This document shows positions 1 to 7,987 of a DNA stretch of 41,048 nt, one piece after another; positions within the stretch are counted from its first letter, which is position 1, and every line of letters starts with the position of its first letter. The DNA is taken from positions 1 to 41,048 of the forward strand of contig CAZWRV010000054.1 in assembly GCA_964636325.1 (NCBI GenBank), written 5' to 3'. Source of the stretch: CAZWRV01 sp964636325 (GTDB taxonomy: Bacteria > Verrucomicrobiota > Lentisphaeria > Victivallales > GWF2-50-93). Under the pieces are notes generated by a model. That model was not told the origin of the DNA and did not search any database. It worked only from the letters and a program-made list of their open reading frames with translations. The translations under genes and the position numbers were made by a program.

Positions 1-103
1 GTCTTCCGGAGGGTTGAGCCAAGCTCAACCGCGGCGGAGCACGGCTCCGCCCTCCATCGAGTTTCTGAACGACAGAACTGCGAATCTCGCAGATGGCCAC
101 TCT
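1..103 (-). repeat. Modular hairpin repeat element, copy 1
   Basis: Three consecutive perfect hairpins: GGTTGAGC/GCTCAACC (12-19 with 23-30, loop CAA), GGCGGAGC/GCTCCGCC (33-40 with 44-51, loop ACG) and CTGCGA/TCGCAG (78-83 with 87-92, loop ATC). Its reverse complement matches 13762-13860 linker by linker, including the segment reading ttctgtcg..gagaaactcga.ggaggg. No gene is visible here; a 71-codon reading frame across it is made of palindrome sequence. Confidence 0.8.
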
Positions 104-150
104 CCTGGAACTCGACAATCTTACTCGCGGTCTTCCTCGCTATCTTCGTC

Positions 151-210
151 GGTTTCCGGAGGGTTGAATTCTATTCAACCGTCTTTTCGGCGGCGGGAAC
201 ACCCGCCGCC
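151..210. repeat. Modular hairpin repeat element, copy 2
   Basis: The linker ttccggaggg is followed by hairpin GGTTGAAT/ATTCAACC (162-169 with 173-180, loop TCT) and a 9-bp GC hairpin GGCGGCGGG/CCCGCCGCC (189-197 with 202-210, loop AACA). Relative to copy 1 the outer GGTTGA..TCAACC is kept, while the inner pair GC/GC has become AT/AT on both arms. Confidence 0.7.
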
Positions 211-430
211 CGGCGGAATATCAATCTAGGGGGGCAGACAGCCACTTATCTTCAGCCTATCCATCCACTTCTCATATGTATTGAGAAAACAAACAACACA
301 CTTGCAGAATAATTGTTCGAGGATATGTTGTCCTGTTGTTTGATGGAGGATGGAAGGCGGGGCAATTCCTGGGGGGCCGAGCACCAGCTCGGCATTTAAT
401 ACGTTAATCGGGAGATTGGCGTTCCATGGA
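211..430. other. Intergenic stretch without a gene
   Basis: No convincing coding sequence. It is AT-richer than the surroundings up to about 350. A short hairpin CCGAGC/GCTCGG lies at 377-382 and 387-392 (loop ACCA), with no T-tract after it, so it is not a typical terminator. Confidence 0.5.
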
Positions 431-760
431 GTCGAGTTTCAGTTGTGCCCAACTGCGAGGTTCGCAGTTGTAAGTAGTTTGCGCGCGCCGCGCGCAAAAA
501 ACAGAATACGGCGTTTATCGCATGCAAAGACGGCCCTTTGCGCGCAGCGCGCGCAAGCTACTAGGCTGAAAAAGTTACATTTTGATTGCGGAGATTTCGG
601 GAATTGCTCCGTATTCTGAGAGGCCGCCGATACCGAGGTATCGAAGGCTCTCGAAGGGTGCGGAGCAAAACCAAAAGACCGCAACCGCCTTGCGGCGAGC
701 ATCTTTGGGCCGTATTTTCACGTTCCTTCCTCGGACGACATCCATGTCGCCTCTCGGTCG
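431..760. repeat. Dense hairpin cluster
   Basis: Tight palindromes with 3-4 nt loops follow each other: CAGTTG/CAACTG (440-445, 450-455), CAACTGCGA/TCGCAGTTG (450-458, 462-470), TTTGCGCGC/GCGCGCAAA (478-486, 490-498), TTGCGCGC/GCGCGCAA (538-545, 549-556), CGATAC/GTATCG (628-633, 638-643), CCGC/GCGG (685-688, 692-695) and CGACA/TGTCG (736-740, 745-749). Reading frames here are palindrome artefacts; no gene is supported. Confidence 0.65.
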
Positions 761-960
761 GAACGAAAAAATCCAATCCCAAATCTGGCTCGCCAAAATG
801 TAAATTTTCACGCTAAAGGAGTATAAGTCGGCGCCGCCGGCATCATGGACATTGAAATTTGCCATGACGGCTTGGATTCAACGGTTTGTGCTGCAGATTA
901 TTTCATTAAGCAGGAGGTTCTTCATGAATTTTGCTCCGGGCAGTTATCGAGTTAAGCGAC

Positions 961-1602
961 GCTTCACCATGCAACATCAACGCCAGCGGGAACATCGTCT
1001 ACAACTCGATAGGGACGACCGTCTGGAGCTGGCTGCCCGGATATGGTTCGCTGGGCATGCTGTTGCGCGGCCTCGACTGCGGCAACGGCAAGGGCGAATA
1101 TACTTCCTCCACGGACATTTTCGTCTGCCCGGGCAAGAACATGAGCGCCCAGGACAACATATCGAGGATTACGCCGGAATATATTCGGACTGGCATGGAG
1201 TCGCCTGGTCTCACAGCTCCCGCCGCGTCCTACACCATCAACCTCAACCTGAACGTGCCGGTCAGCGGAGGGGGTATGGGGGGAATCATCGGCCGCATCC
1301 CGCCGACGAAGCTCTGGATAGCCGATGCCAACCACACCTGGCAGGGCACAGGGTGCGTCACCAATCATGCCAAAGGCAGCGAACTGCTGCCCCAGGGCTT
1401 GAACGTGGGGGCGGTCGACGGCTCCGGTTTCTGGGTGTCGAACAGGACCTCGGATTCCCCGAGCACGGCCGCCGTGATCCTCAACGGGAAGATTATCCAC
1501 AACACCGCAAACGCCTCGGAATATTATAACTACGCCAACAAGCTTGGGAACCTCAGGAGCAACTGCCTTCTATGGACATTCACATCCAACACGCTCAAGT
1601 GA
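961..1602 (+). pseudogene. Truncated pseudopilin (N-terminal leader and helix lost)
   Basis: The frame encodes the C-terminal body of a prepilin-like protein of the kind abundant in Lentisphaerae. It has a TSSTDIFVCPGKN segment, resembling the CPG region of the intact pilin at 27830, and later an IIGRIPPTKLWIADANH stretch. The hallmark FTLIELLVVIAII leader and hydrophobic helix are absent. The open frame begins only at a TTG at 931, and the nearby ATG at 924, which has an AGGAGG upstream (912-917), is in another frame. I infer a 5' deletion or frameshift with the junction near 955-965. It ends 57 bases before the GH2 gene, repeating the pilin-then-glycan-enzyme order of the 27.8-37.8 kb island. 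A functional remnant translated from TTG is unlikely but not excluded. Confidence 0.65.
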
Positions 1603-1659
1603 AGCGGATGGCCCGGACGTCTTTCAACAGCCTTAAAATCTGGAATTATAGGGGACACC

Positions 1660-4656
1660 ATGCCACCGGCCGTTGAAGAATCTGACTTGGCCGGGGCTGG
1701 CGAACTGTTTGACGGGGCAAGCCTGAAGGAGCGCCTTGAAGAACTTCGGAAACATTATTCCCCCTATCTTCGGAGCCTGCCCGAACCCTGCGATTTCCGC
1801 AAGGGCAGGGATCTTTCAGGCAAATGGCGGTGGAAATACGAGTCGGAGGACTTCACGGGGGAAGTCCGTCCGAGGGCTCCAGCCTGGCATATTCCGGAGC
1901 TCGACGATTTGGACTGGCAGGAATGCGAAGTGCCTGAATTCCGCTATGACAAAAGCGAGCCTTACGGTTCCAATCCTGATCCGAAGGGGCGCAGGCCGGA
2001 CAGCAAGATCCTATGGTACAGAACTCGTTTCGATGCGCCGGAGCTTCCGCCGGATCGCCGCGCCTTCCTGTTTTTCGCCGGTGCGGCGTGGGAGGCGGAG
2101 GTCTGGCTGAACGGAGTCTTCGTTGGCGGGCATATTTCCTATTGGGAGCCGTTCCGGCTCGAAGTCACATCCGCGCTCGCAAAGAAAAATATCCTTGCGG
2201 TGCGGCTTCTTGCCGGGTCGAAGCTTGGCGAACCGCTCGAGGGCTGGGCCAACTACGGCGGCTGGTCGGTTCTGCCGTTCGCCCTGGCGGAGCACCCTCG
2301 CCATGTCCGCGACCGCTCGAAGTCGGTGGTGGGCCAGCGCGAGCTTTTCGGATTCAGGGGCAGCTGCTTCGGCAGCGGGATCGGCGTCCACCGCGAAGTC
2401 TGCATCGAGACCGCAGGTTTGGCTGTGGTCTCGGAACTGCTTGTCCGCCATGATGATGCGTCCGGAGAAGCCCGGCTCCAGATCGAAACCGACTCCGCGT
2501 CCGACATGGATCTCCACATTGACGTCAGCATCATGCCGGAGAATTTCGACGGAGGAGCGAGCTATGCTAGGACGGAAACCTGCCGAGTCCGCCGAGGGTC
2601 GGATCTCGTCAGGATCTCCGTCCCCATGCCCCGGGCACGGAGATGGACGCAGGAGGAACCCTGCCTCTACCGCTGCCGGGTGACGATCCGCTCCGGAGGA
2701 AAAGTTTCAGACTGCAGGGACGTCCTCTTCGGCTGCCGCACGTTCCGGCTCGTGAGTGCAAAGCGGCCTGTGCCGGGCCTCCAGGAAGGGACTTTCGTCC
2801 TCAACGGCCGGCCGGTCTTCCTCCGCGGCGCCGTGACGTCTTCAGCCCTCAATGCGATGTGGTATTGGCGCCGGACGGAAGATCTTGTCGATACGGTGCT
2901 TATGGCGAAGGCTGCGAACTTCAACGCCTTCCGAGCCGGCGAATACGTGCAGTATCCGGAAGTGCGGGAGCTGCTCGACAGGCTCGGAATGATGTCCGAG
3001 CAGGACGTTGTCGCGGTGCCGTTGAAGGTGCCTCTGCCGCCGGAACCGCTCAAGGCGATGGCCGGCCTCTGCGTCCGTCTGGCCCGGCTCTGCTACAACA
3101 ACCCCGGAGTCGTCCTGCTCACGATCGGAGGCACCGAGATAGAGGAGAACTACGATCCTCACGACATCGTCGAGGCCGTGCTTGCCGCCGATCCCGAGCG
3201 GATAGTCAAGCCGATCACCGGCCATATGGCGAACTGGGGCACCGCGTACGAATGCCCGCCGCCGGACTTCCCAACGTTGACGGAAAAGCAGTGGGAGAAC
3301 GTAGTCAACGACTTCCACAACTACAACTGCTGGTACAGGCGCGACGTCCCTATAACGCGCCTGGCGCAGACATATCCTCCGGGACGGATGCTGACCGTCG
3401 GCGAATTTGGCGCGGAGGCGCTCGACAGCTATGAAGTGATGATGCGCTACCCCGAGCGCATCCGTCCGCCGTCGAAGGACTCCGACGCGCTCTGGGGCCA
3501 TTCGCAGGTCAGGAAGAACTCGCCGAAAATGCTTATAGGCCTCCGAGGACGGATGCCGTGCAACCTCGGCGAATATATCGAGGCGAGCCAGAACTACCAG
3601 GCCGACGGCCTGGCCGAGCAGGCCACCGGATTCAGGCTTTCGCCCAGGCGTATAGCCGGACACTTCCTCTTCCATTTCATAGACGGACTTCCCGCGGAGT
3701 GGCCGAAGTCGATAGTAAGCTTCGACCGGACTCCGAAGAAGGCGTATTATGCCGTCGCGCAGATCTACCAGCCCGTCGCGCCCCTGTTCAGATTCGTTCC
3801 AGGAGGAGGGGCGATGGAGCTGTGGGTTGCCAACGACATGCCGGAACAGTTTGCGGGATGCCTTCTCAGATGGTGTATCGAATCGAAAGCTGTCAAGCTC
3901 ATGGAAGGGGAAGCGGCGCTGGATGCCCGTCCGCTTGACGCCACCTTGGCAGCCACCATCGGCCTGCCTGCGTCCCTTCCGGACACGATCACCGTTTCGC
4001 TTGAGCTGACGGACGGCAAGGGCAGGGCTCTTGCGCGTCACCGCCGTGAAACATATCTTGAGGCGTGGCGTATTCCGCCTCCGGCCGTACAACCGCCGCG
4101 TTCCGCCGATGTGCCGCGGATGCCGGATGCGGCCGGAAATCCCGAGATGATAGACTGGACTCAGGCCGCCAAGCTTGACGGATGGCGGCAGGTCGACGGC
4201 TGTCCGACCGAGCGTGTGGTCGAAGCCCGGCTCGCGCACGACGGGCGCTTCCTGTATCTGCGGCTGGCACTGGCGACCGACACTTCCAAGCTCCAGTGCG
4301 ACACAAGCGTATGGGTTGGAGAAGGATGGGAGGTCTTTCTCGGCCCTGAGCCGAAAATGCCTTACCGGCAGTTCGGAATCGATCCGGCTGGAAATCATCT
4401 GGAGATCGCCTCGGATTCTTCGCTGCATTTGTGCGGCCCACGCATAATGTCACGCCTCGAGCCCGGTCTTTGGAAAGTTCTCATGGCGTTCCCGCTCGAC
4501 GCGATTTCTAAAGACGGATCCTGCCGCTCCATATATGGCAACTTCTACTGCAAGGTTGGAAGCGGCGACTATTACCGCGAGATGCTCGCATGGTCGCCGA
4601 ACTATTCAATCGAGTTCCATGCGCCCGAACGCTTCGGCAAGCTGAACCTCGTGTAG
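1660..4656 (+). CDS. Glycoside hydrolase family 2-like enzyme with C-terminal CBM9-like domain
   Basis: 998-residue protein with no signal peptide, so probably cytoplasmic. A GH2 sugar-binding jelly roll covers roughly residues 50-230 (FAGAAWEAEVWLNGVFVGGH), an immunoglobulin-like domain roughly 240-365, and a TIM barrel from about 375 (TFVLNGRPVFLRGA). Candidate catalytic acids are Glu493 in LTIGGTEIEEN and Glu582 in TVGEFGAEA. The first lacks the Asn that normally precedes the GH2 acid/base, so substrate or mechanism may differ from LacZ. The last ~170 residues (from IDWTQAAKLDGW) resemble a family 9 carbohydrate-binding/DOMON-like sandwich. The start is supported by AGGGGAC before ATG. The MFS gene begins 6 bases after the stop, which suggests uptake of an oligosaccharide or glycoside and its intracellular cleavage. 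The substrate cannot be read from sequence. Confidence 0.8.
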   Translation: MPPAVEESDLAGAGELFDGASLKERLEELRKHYSPYLRSLPEPCDFRKGRDLSGKWRWKYESEDFTGEVRPRAPAWHIPELDDLDWQECEVPEFRYDKSEPYGSNPDPKGRRPDSKILWYRTRFDAPELPPDRRAFLFFAGAAWEAEVWLNGVFVGGHISYWEPFRLEVTSALAKKNILAVRLLAGSKLGEPLEGWANYGGWSVLPFALAEHPRHVRDRSKSVVGQRELFGFRGSCFGSGIGVHREVCIETAGLAVVSELLVRHDDASGEARLQIETDSASDMDLHIDVSIMPENFDGGASYARTETCRVRRGSDLVRISVPMPRARRWTQEEPCLYRCRVTIRSGGKVSDCRDVLFGCRTFRLVSAKRPVPGLQEGTFVLNGRPVFLRGAVTSSALNAMWYWRRTEDLVDTVLMAKAANFNAFRAGEYVQYPEVRELLDRLGMMSEQDVVAVPLKVPLPPEPLKAMAGLCVRLARLCYNNPGVVLLTIGGTEIEENYDPHDIVEAVLAADPERIVKPITGHMANWGTAYECPPPDFPTLTEKQWENVVNDFHNYNCWYRRDVPITRLAQTYPPGRMLTVGEFGAEALDSYEVMMRYPERIRPPSKDSDALWGHSQVRKNSPKMLIGLRGRMPCNLGEYIEASQNYQADGLAEQATGFRLSPRRIAGHFLFHFIDGLPAEWPKSIVSFDRTPKKAYYAVAQIYQPVAPLFRFVPGGGAMELWVANDMPEQFAGCLLRWCIESKAVKLMEGEAALDARPLDATLAATIGLPASLPDTITVSLELTDGKGRALARHRRETYLEAWRIPPPAVQPPRSADVPRMPDAAGNPEMIDWTQAAKLDGWRQVDGCPTERVVEARLAHDGRFLYLRLALATDTSKLQCDTSVWVGEGWEVFLGPEPKMPYRQFGIDPAGNHLEIASDSSLHLCGPRIMSRLEPGLWKVLMAFPLDAISKDGSCRSIYGNFYCKVGSGDYYREMLAWSPNYSIEFHAPERFGKLNLV

Positions 4657-4662
4657 GGCCGC

Positions 4663-5946
4663 ATGACGTCCGACGAATACAGACTGGCGGTCGAGCGGGA
4701 CTGGCGCCACAACATGGCGGTCTTCGTGGCATGGGAGTTCATCTGGGCCTTCGGAATGCCGTTCGCGATGATATCTACCTTCGCACCTGCTTACCTGGGG
4801 GCGGTCGAATCTCCGAAATGGCTGATCGGATTCGTCCTGTCATGCCCGGCGCTCTTCGGCGCGGGCCAGATCTTTTTAAGCCATTACGTCGTTCCGCAGC
4901 GGCGCCTTTCCGTATTCCGGATTTCCATGACGGCGTGCGCGATCCCGCTGCTGGCATATGCTGCAGCCGCAACAATATGGGGCGGCAAGTGGCCGCCGCT
5001 CCTGCACTGGACCTTATACTCTGCGACTCAGATCATTTTCTCCGGCGTCAGCAGCCTTGTGCTTTCGCTCTACTGGGAGATGATGACGGACAACGTCCCT
5101 CCGCTCCGCCGCGGTCTGCTTTTCGGGCTGCGAATGGCCGCCGCCGGCGTTCCCGGTCTGGCGATGGGATATTTGGCGACGCAGTTCCTGGCGCGTTTCG
5201 ACACTCCGCTCAATTTCAGGCTCGGCTTCCTGATAGGCAACGGCTTCTTCCTGGCTTCGTGCGTCGTCCTCTGGTTCGTGCGCGACAACGTCAACCCCGC
5301 GCACAGCGCGGCGTCGCAGGAATCCGGCGGCAAGGCCTTCCTTCACTTCGCATGGGACTCCTTGCGGACGCTATGGCATGAGAAGAACTTCAGGACTGCG
5401 GTGATCTTCATCGTCCTGCTCGCCGTCGCCGTCAACAGCGCTCCATTCATGGTCGCTGCCGCCCATGAGAAATTGGGCGCCACGGCCGGACAGCAGGGCG
5501 TCTTCGGGGTGATTTACCTTGGCACTATGGCCGGTCTCGGATGGATGATCGGACTTATCGCCGACCGCCGCGGATACCGCCTCGTCGCCTGCCTCTGCAG
5601 CGCGCTCATGGCAGTGTCGCTTCTCCTCTGCCTGGCCGTTCCGAAAATAGGATTCTGGTATCTGGCCTACGGCGCGTATTCCCTCTCAGGAATGTCGGTC
5701 GGCATGATCCTCTGCAACCTCGGCGCGGAGCAGTGCCCGGGCGTCCCCCCGAACCGCCTGATGGCCGTCGGCAACATTATTGTAATGATCTTCGTGATGC
5801 CAGCGACAACCCTCGGCGGCGCCGCTGCGGACATATGCGGCGGATACGCCCCGGTCTTCGCTGTAAACCTCGCGCTCGCCCTGGCCGCCCTCTTCGGATT
5901 CGCCTTCCTCATGGACGACCCGAGACGACGCAAGGCTAGGTCCTGA
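4663..5946 (+). CDS. MFS transporter
   Basis: 427-residue integral membrane protein with about 12 hydrophobic segments. A charged loop near residue 210 (ESGGKAFLHFAWDSLRTLWHEKN) separates the two six-helix halves, as in the major facilitator superfamily. A loop reading IGLIADRRGYR resembles the MFS motif between helices 8 and 9 (D-R-x-G-x-R). It starts 6 bases after the GH2 stop without a clear ribosome-binding site, so translational coupling is likely. The likely role is import of the sugar or glycoside handled by the GH2 enzyme, which is an inference from position only. Confidence 0.85.
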   Translation: MTSDEYRLAVERDWRHNMAVFVAWEFIWAFGMPFAMISTFAPAYLGAVESPKWLIGFVLSCPALFGAGQIFLSHYVVPQRRLSVFRISMTACAIPLLAYAAAATIWGGKWPPLLHWTLYSATQIIFSGVSSLVLSLYWEMMTDNVPPLRRGLLFGLRMAAAGVPGLAMGYLATQFLARFDTPLNFRLGFLIGNGFFLASCVVLWFVRDNVNPAHSAASQESGGKAFLHFAWDSLRTLWHEKNFRTAVIFIVLLAVAVNSAPFMVAAAHEKLGATAGQQGVFGVIYLGTMAGLGWMIGLIADRRGYRLVACLCSALMAVSLLLCLAVPKIGFWYLAYGAYSLSGMSVGMILCNLGAEQCPGVPPNRLMAVGNIIVMIFVMPATTLGGAAADICGGYAPVFAVNLALALAALFGFAFLMDDPRRRKARS

Positions 5947-5957
5947 CCGCCGCGACT

Positions 5958-6012
5958 CACCTCCTTTGAAACTCGAATATCTTTGTCGGTAACTTTATCG
6001 TCATCCAGATGG
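5958..6012 (-). repeat. Fragment of modular repeat (right-end segment), reversed
   Basis: The reverse complement reads gatgac.ataaagttaccgac followed by aaagatattcgagtttcaaaggagg. It matches the right ends of the copies at 13854-13896 and 18650-18706. The hairpin part is missing. It separates the MFS gene from the sulfatase remnant. Confidence 0.65.
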
Positions 6013-6049
6013 TTGAGCCGCGTGCCGCGCCGTAGTTTCACGAAGACGG

Positions 6050-6298
6050 GTGCTCAACCTCGGCGCCGACGCTCCGCCGGATCCTGCCGTGCGATGCCTC
6101 GCAACAACAGACTGGAAGTTCGTCCACTACCAGGGAAAGGACTTCGGCGAGCTCTATGATCTGAAAAATGATCCCTGCGAAATTCGCAATCTCTGGGCCG
6201 ATCCCGGAAAGCAGCACGTCGTCATGGAGATGAAGAACCGCCTCCTGGAATTCATCCTGCGCTCCGAACCCCTCCCGAAGAGAACCGACATCTTCTGA
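6050..6298 (+). pseudogene. Sulfatase C-terminal remnant
   Basis: 82 codons, opening with GTG, encode only the C-terminal subdomain of a family S1 arylsulfatase: TTDWKFVHYQ, GELYDLKNDPCEIRNLW and a final amphipathic helix. The catalytic CxPSR region and metal ligands are absent; an intact enzyme has about 450-500 residues. The upstream sequence is repeat element, so the gene was probably lost by deletion across the repeat. It matches the glycan-degradation theme of the GH2/MFS pair before it. Confidence 0.75.
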
Positions 6299-6376
6299 AG
6301 AAAAGCGGCTGCGATCGTTTGCAGTCGATTGCGGTCTGTAGCTGCCGTTTTTATTAGTAGAAAAACTTAGCCCAGT

Positions 6377-6889
6377 TCAAACTGCTCTAACTCCGGCAAG
6401 CACGTGCCCCTTCTTCACGGTGTAAAGACGCTTCACGGAGGCGTCCGTGTTCACGTGTGCCTCGACCGCCTTGGCGATGACAAGCGTGCAGTCGCCGGGC
6501 TTGATAATGTCGACGATCTCGCATTCGAAGTTCGCGACCGCGTCAGCGAGGAGCGGAGCCTTGACCTTCTTTGCGGGCTGCGTGCTGAGGCCCGCCTCCG
6601 CGAACTTGTCGATCTTGTCCCCGCGGCGGCTTCCTGCAAAGAGGGTCTCCTTTGCCATCGCTTCGCTCGGATAGGCGACGACAAGCTCCTTCGATTCCTT
6701 GATCAGCTTGAAGCTGTGCGCGTCCTCGTCGATCCCGAGCACGAACATCAACGGATCCCCCGATGCGACGCAGGTCCAGCCGCAGGCCATCACGTTCGCC
6801 CTGCCGTCCTTCCCGCAGCTTGTCACCAGGACGACCTGCTCAGGATATTTCCTGTCCAGCGCCTTTCCAATCGCGGCATGCTTTTGCAT
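6377..6889 (-). CDS. Flavin reductase-like domain protein
   Basis: 170 residues. The N-terminal part reads YPEQVVLVTSCGKDGRANVMACGW, typical of the flavin reductase-like (FMN-binding split barrel) family, followed by VASGDPLMFVLGID and, near the C-terminus, TVKKGHVLAGVRAV. The ATG at 6889 is preferred over the upstream in-frame codon at 6916 because GGAGG stands about 9 bases before it. Members reduce flavins or act as FMN-binding oxidoreductases; the substrate is not predictable. It is convergent with the sulfatase remnant and divergent from the phosphatase-family gene at 7109, with a ~220-base AT-rich gap that probably holds both promoters. Confidence 0.85.
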   Translation of the reverse strand: MQKHAAIGKALDRKYPEQVVLVTSCGKDGRANVMACGWTCVASGDPLMFVLGIDEDAHSFKLIKESKELVVAYPSEAMAKETLFAGSRRGDKIDKFAEAGLSTQPAKKVKAPLLADAVANFECEIVDIIKPGDCTLVIAKAVEAHVNTDASVKRLYTVKKGHVLAGVRAV

Positions 6890-7108
6890 TGTCTGTATAC
6901 CTCCGATATTGAACAAAACACCTTACAGGTGGAGCGTATGGCCGTTACCAGGCATGAATGAGGCGTTTTCGTCCTTAATCCTCTTCATGCACGTATGAAT
7001 TCAGCAAACTACGCCCTTCATGCAACTGGAAATGTGAAATTTATCCACCATGCTATTAATCCTAAATCTGGTTCTTAAATATTCAACAAAGTTGATTAGG
7101 AAGTAACG

Positions 7109-7870
7109 ATGATTGATTTTGCGAAGAGGATCGCGGTCGAGGCGGGCAGGATTGCGCTTGAGGAGTATGAGAACATAGGCCGTTCAGGTATCATATTCAA
7201 GAGCGAGAAGGACATTGTCACCTCGGCGGACAGGAAGGTCGAGGAGTATCTGATCGGCGAAATCGCCAGGGAGTTCCCCGGCCATGGGATTTACGCCGAG
7301 GAGACAGGGCGCAGCGGCGCCGGCTCAAGGCACTGCTGGGTCATAGATCCGATAGACGGTACGACCTCGTTCGTCCACGATCAGCCGTATTTTTCCGTCT
7401 CGATCGCCTACAAGGAGGGCGGAGAAGCCCGGCTGGGCGTTGTCAACGCGCCGCGCCTGAACGAGCTATACTGGGCCGAGAAGGGCGGGGGTGCCTTCTG
7501 CAACGGACGCCGGATAAAAGTCTCATCGAGGGACAAGCTCATAAATTCGGTCCTGGCGACCGGCTTCGCCTGCGTCAGGTCGGATCTGCCGAAGAACAAC
7601 CTCGAATACTTCTGCAGGATTCTGCCGAAACTCCGGGGGATCCGCCGCTACGGCTCCGCCGCCATAGATCTTTCATACGTGGCATGCGGCCGCCTCGAGG
7701 GCTTCTGGGAGCTCAACCTCAAGGAATACGACATTGCGGCCGGCGCAGTCATCCTGGAGGAGGCCGGCGGTTCCGTCTGCGACTTCAATGGCGGGAAAAA
7801 CTACCCTGAAGACGGCACCGTCGCTACGAACGGCAAGATCGCAGAGGAACTTATCGCAAATTTCAGGTGA
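7109..7870 (+). CDS. Inositol monophosphatase family protein
   Basis: 253 residues, the usual length for the family. Metal-binding motifs are intact: AEET (Glu64-Glu65), DPIDGT (Asp80, Asp83, Gly84, Thr85) and YDIAAG (Asp208). These are the residues that hold the Mg2+ ions in inositol monophosphatase, CysQ and SuhB enzymes. It probably hydrolyses a small phosphomonoester (inositol phosphate, histidinol phosphate or 3'-phosphoadenosine phosphate); family members are hard to separate by eye. hisH and hisB lie nearby, and an IMPase-type histidinol phosphatase would suit them, but it is not adjacent to them, so this is only a suggestion. The ATG follows a weak TAGGAAG site. Confidence 0.88.
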   Translation: MIDFAKRIAVEAGRIALEEYENIGRSGIIFKSEKDIVTSADRKVEEYLIGEIAREFPGHGIYAEETGRSGAGSRHCWVIDPIDGTTSFVHDQPYFSVSIAYKEGGEARLGVVNAPRLNELYWAEKGGGAFCNGRRIKVSSRDKLINSVLATGFACVRSDLPKNNLEYFCRILPKLRGIRRYGSAAIDLSYVACGRLEGFWELNLKEYDIAAGAVILEEAGGSVCDFNGGKNYPEDGTVATNGKIAEELIANFR

Positions 7871-7949
7871 TATAATTCCGAAGCAAAATGTCTTTCCGGC
7901 TGCCAGCGCTCTACGCCGCATTGAAGCGCGGTAATTCAATCAGGCCGGA

Positions 7950-7976
7950 TTAAAATTTTTCCCCGAAAAATTTTAA
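7950..7976. terminator. AT-rich palindrome between convergent genes, possible bidirectional terminator
   Basis: TTAAAATTTTT (7950-7960), loop CCCCG, AAAAATTTTAA (7966-7976): an 11-bp perfect stem between the stop of the phosphatase gene and the stop of the opposing DUF349 gene. The stem contains its own T-tract on both strands, so it could end transcription both ways. A similar AT palindrome occurs at 33201-33231. Confidence 0.5.
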
Positions 7977-7987
7977 TAAGGGGAAAA

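Noticed and set aside
1..960. CRISPR array or RNA gene in the repeat-rich left end
   Set aside because: Repeats are palindromes of differing sequence and spacing, with no constant repeat/spacer alternation; no tRNA-like cloverleaf or GTTCRA arm was seen.
2842..4428. 528-codon open frame on the minus strand within the GH2 gene
   Set aside because: It is an antisense shadow of a GC-rich gene; the plus-strand frame has clear GH2 domains and catalytic motifs, and the minus frame has Arg-rich composition without any motif.
6301..6365. Terminator between the sulfatase remnant and the flavin reductase gene
   Set aside because: The gcggctgc and gtagctgccg segments before a T-run do not form a convincing continuous stem.
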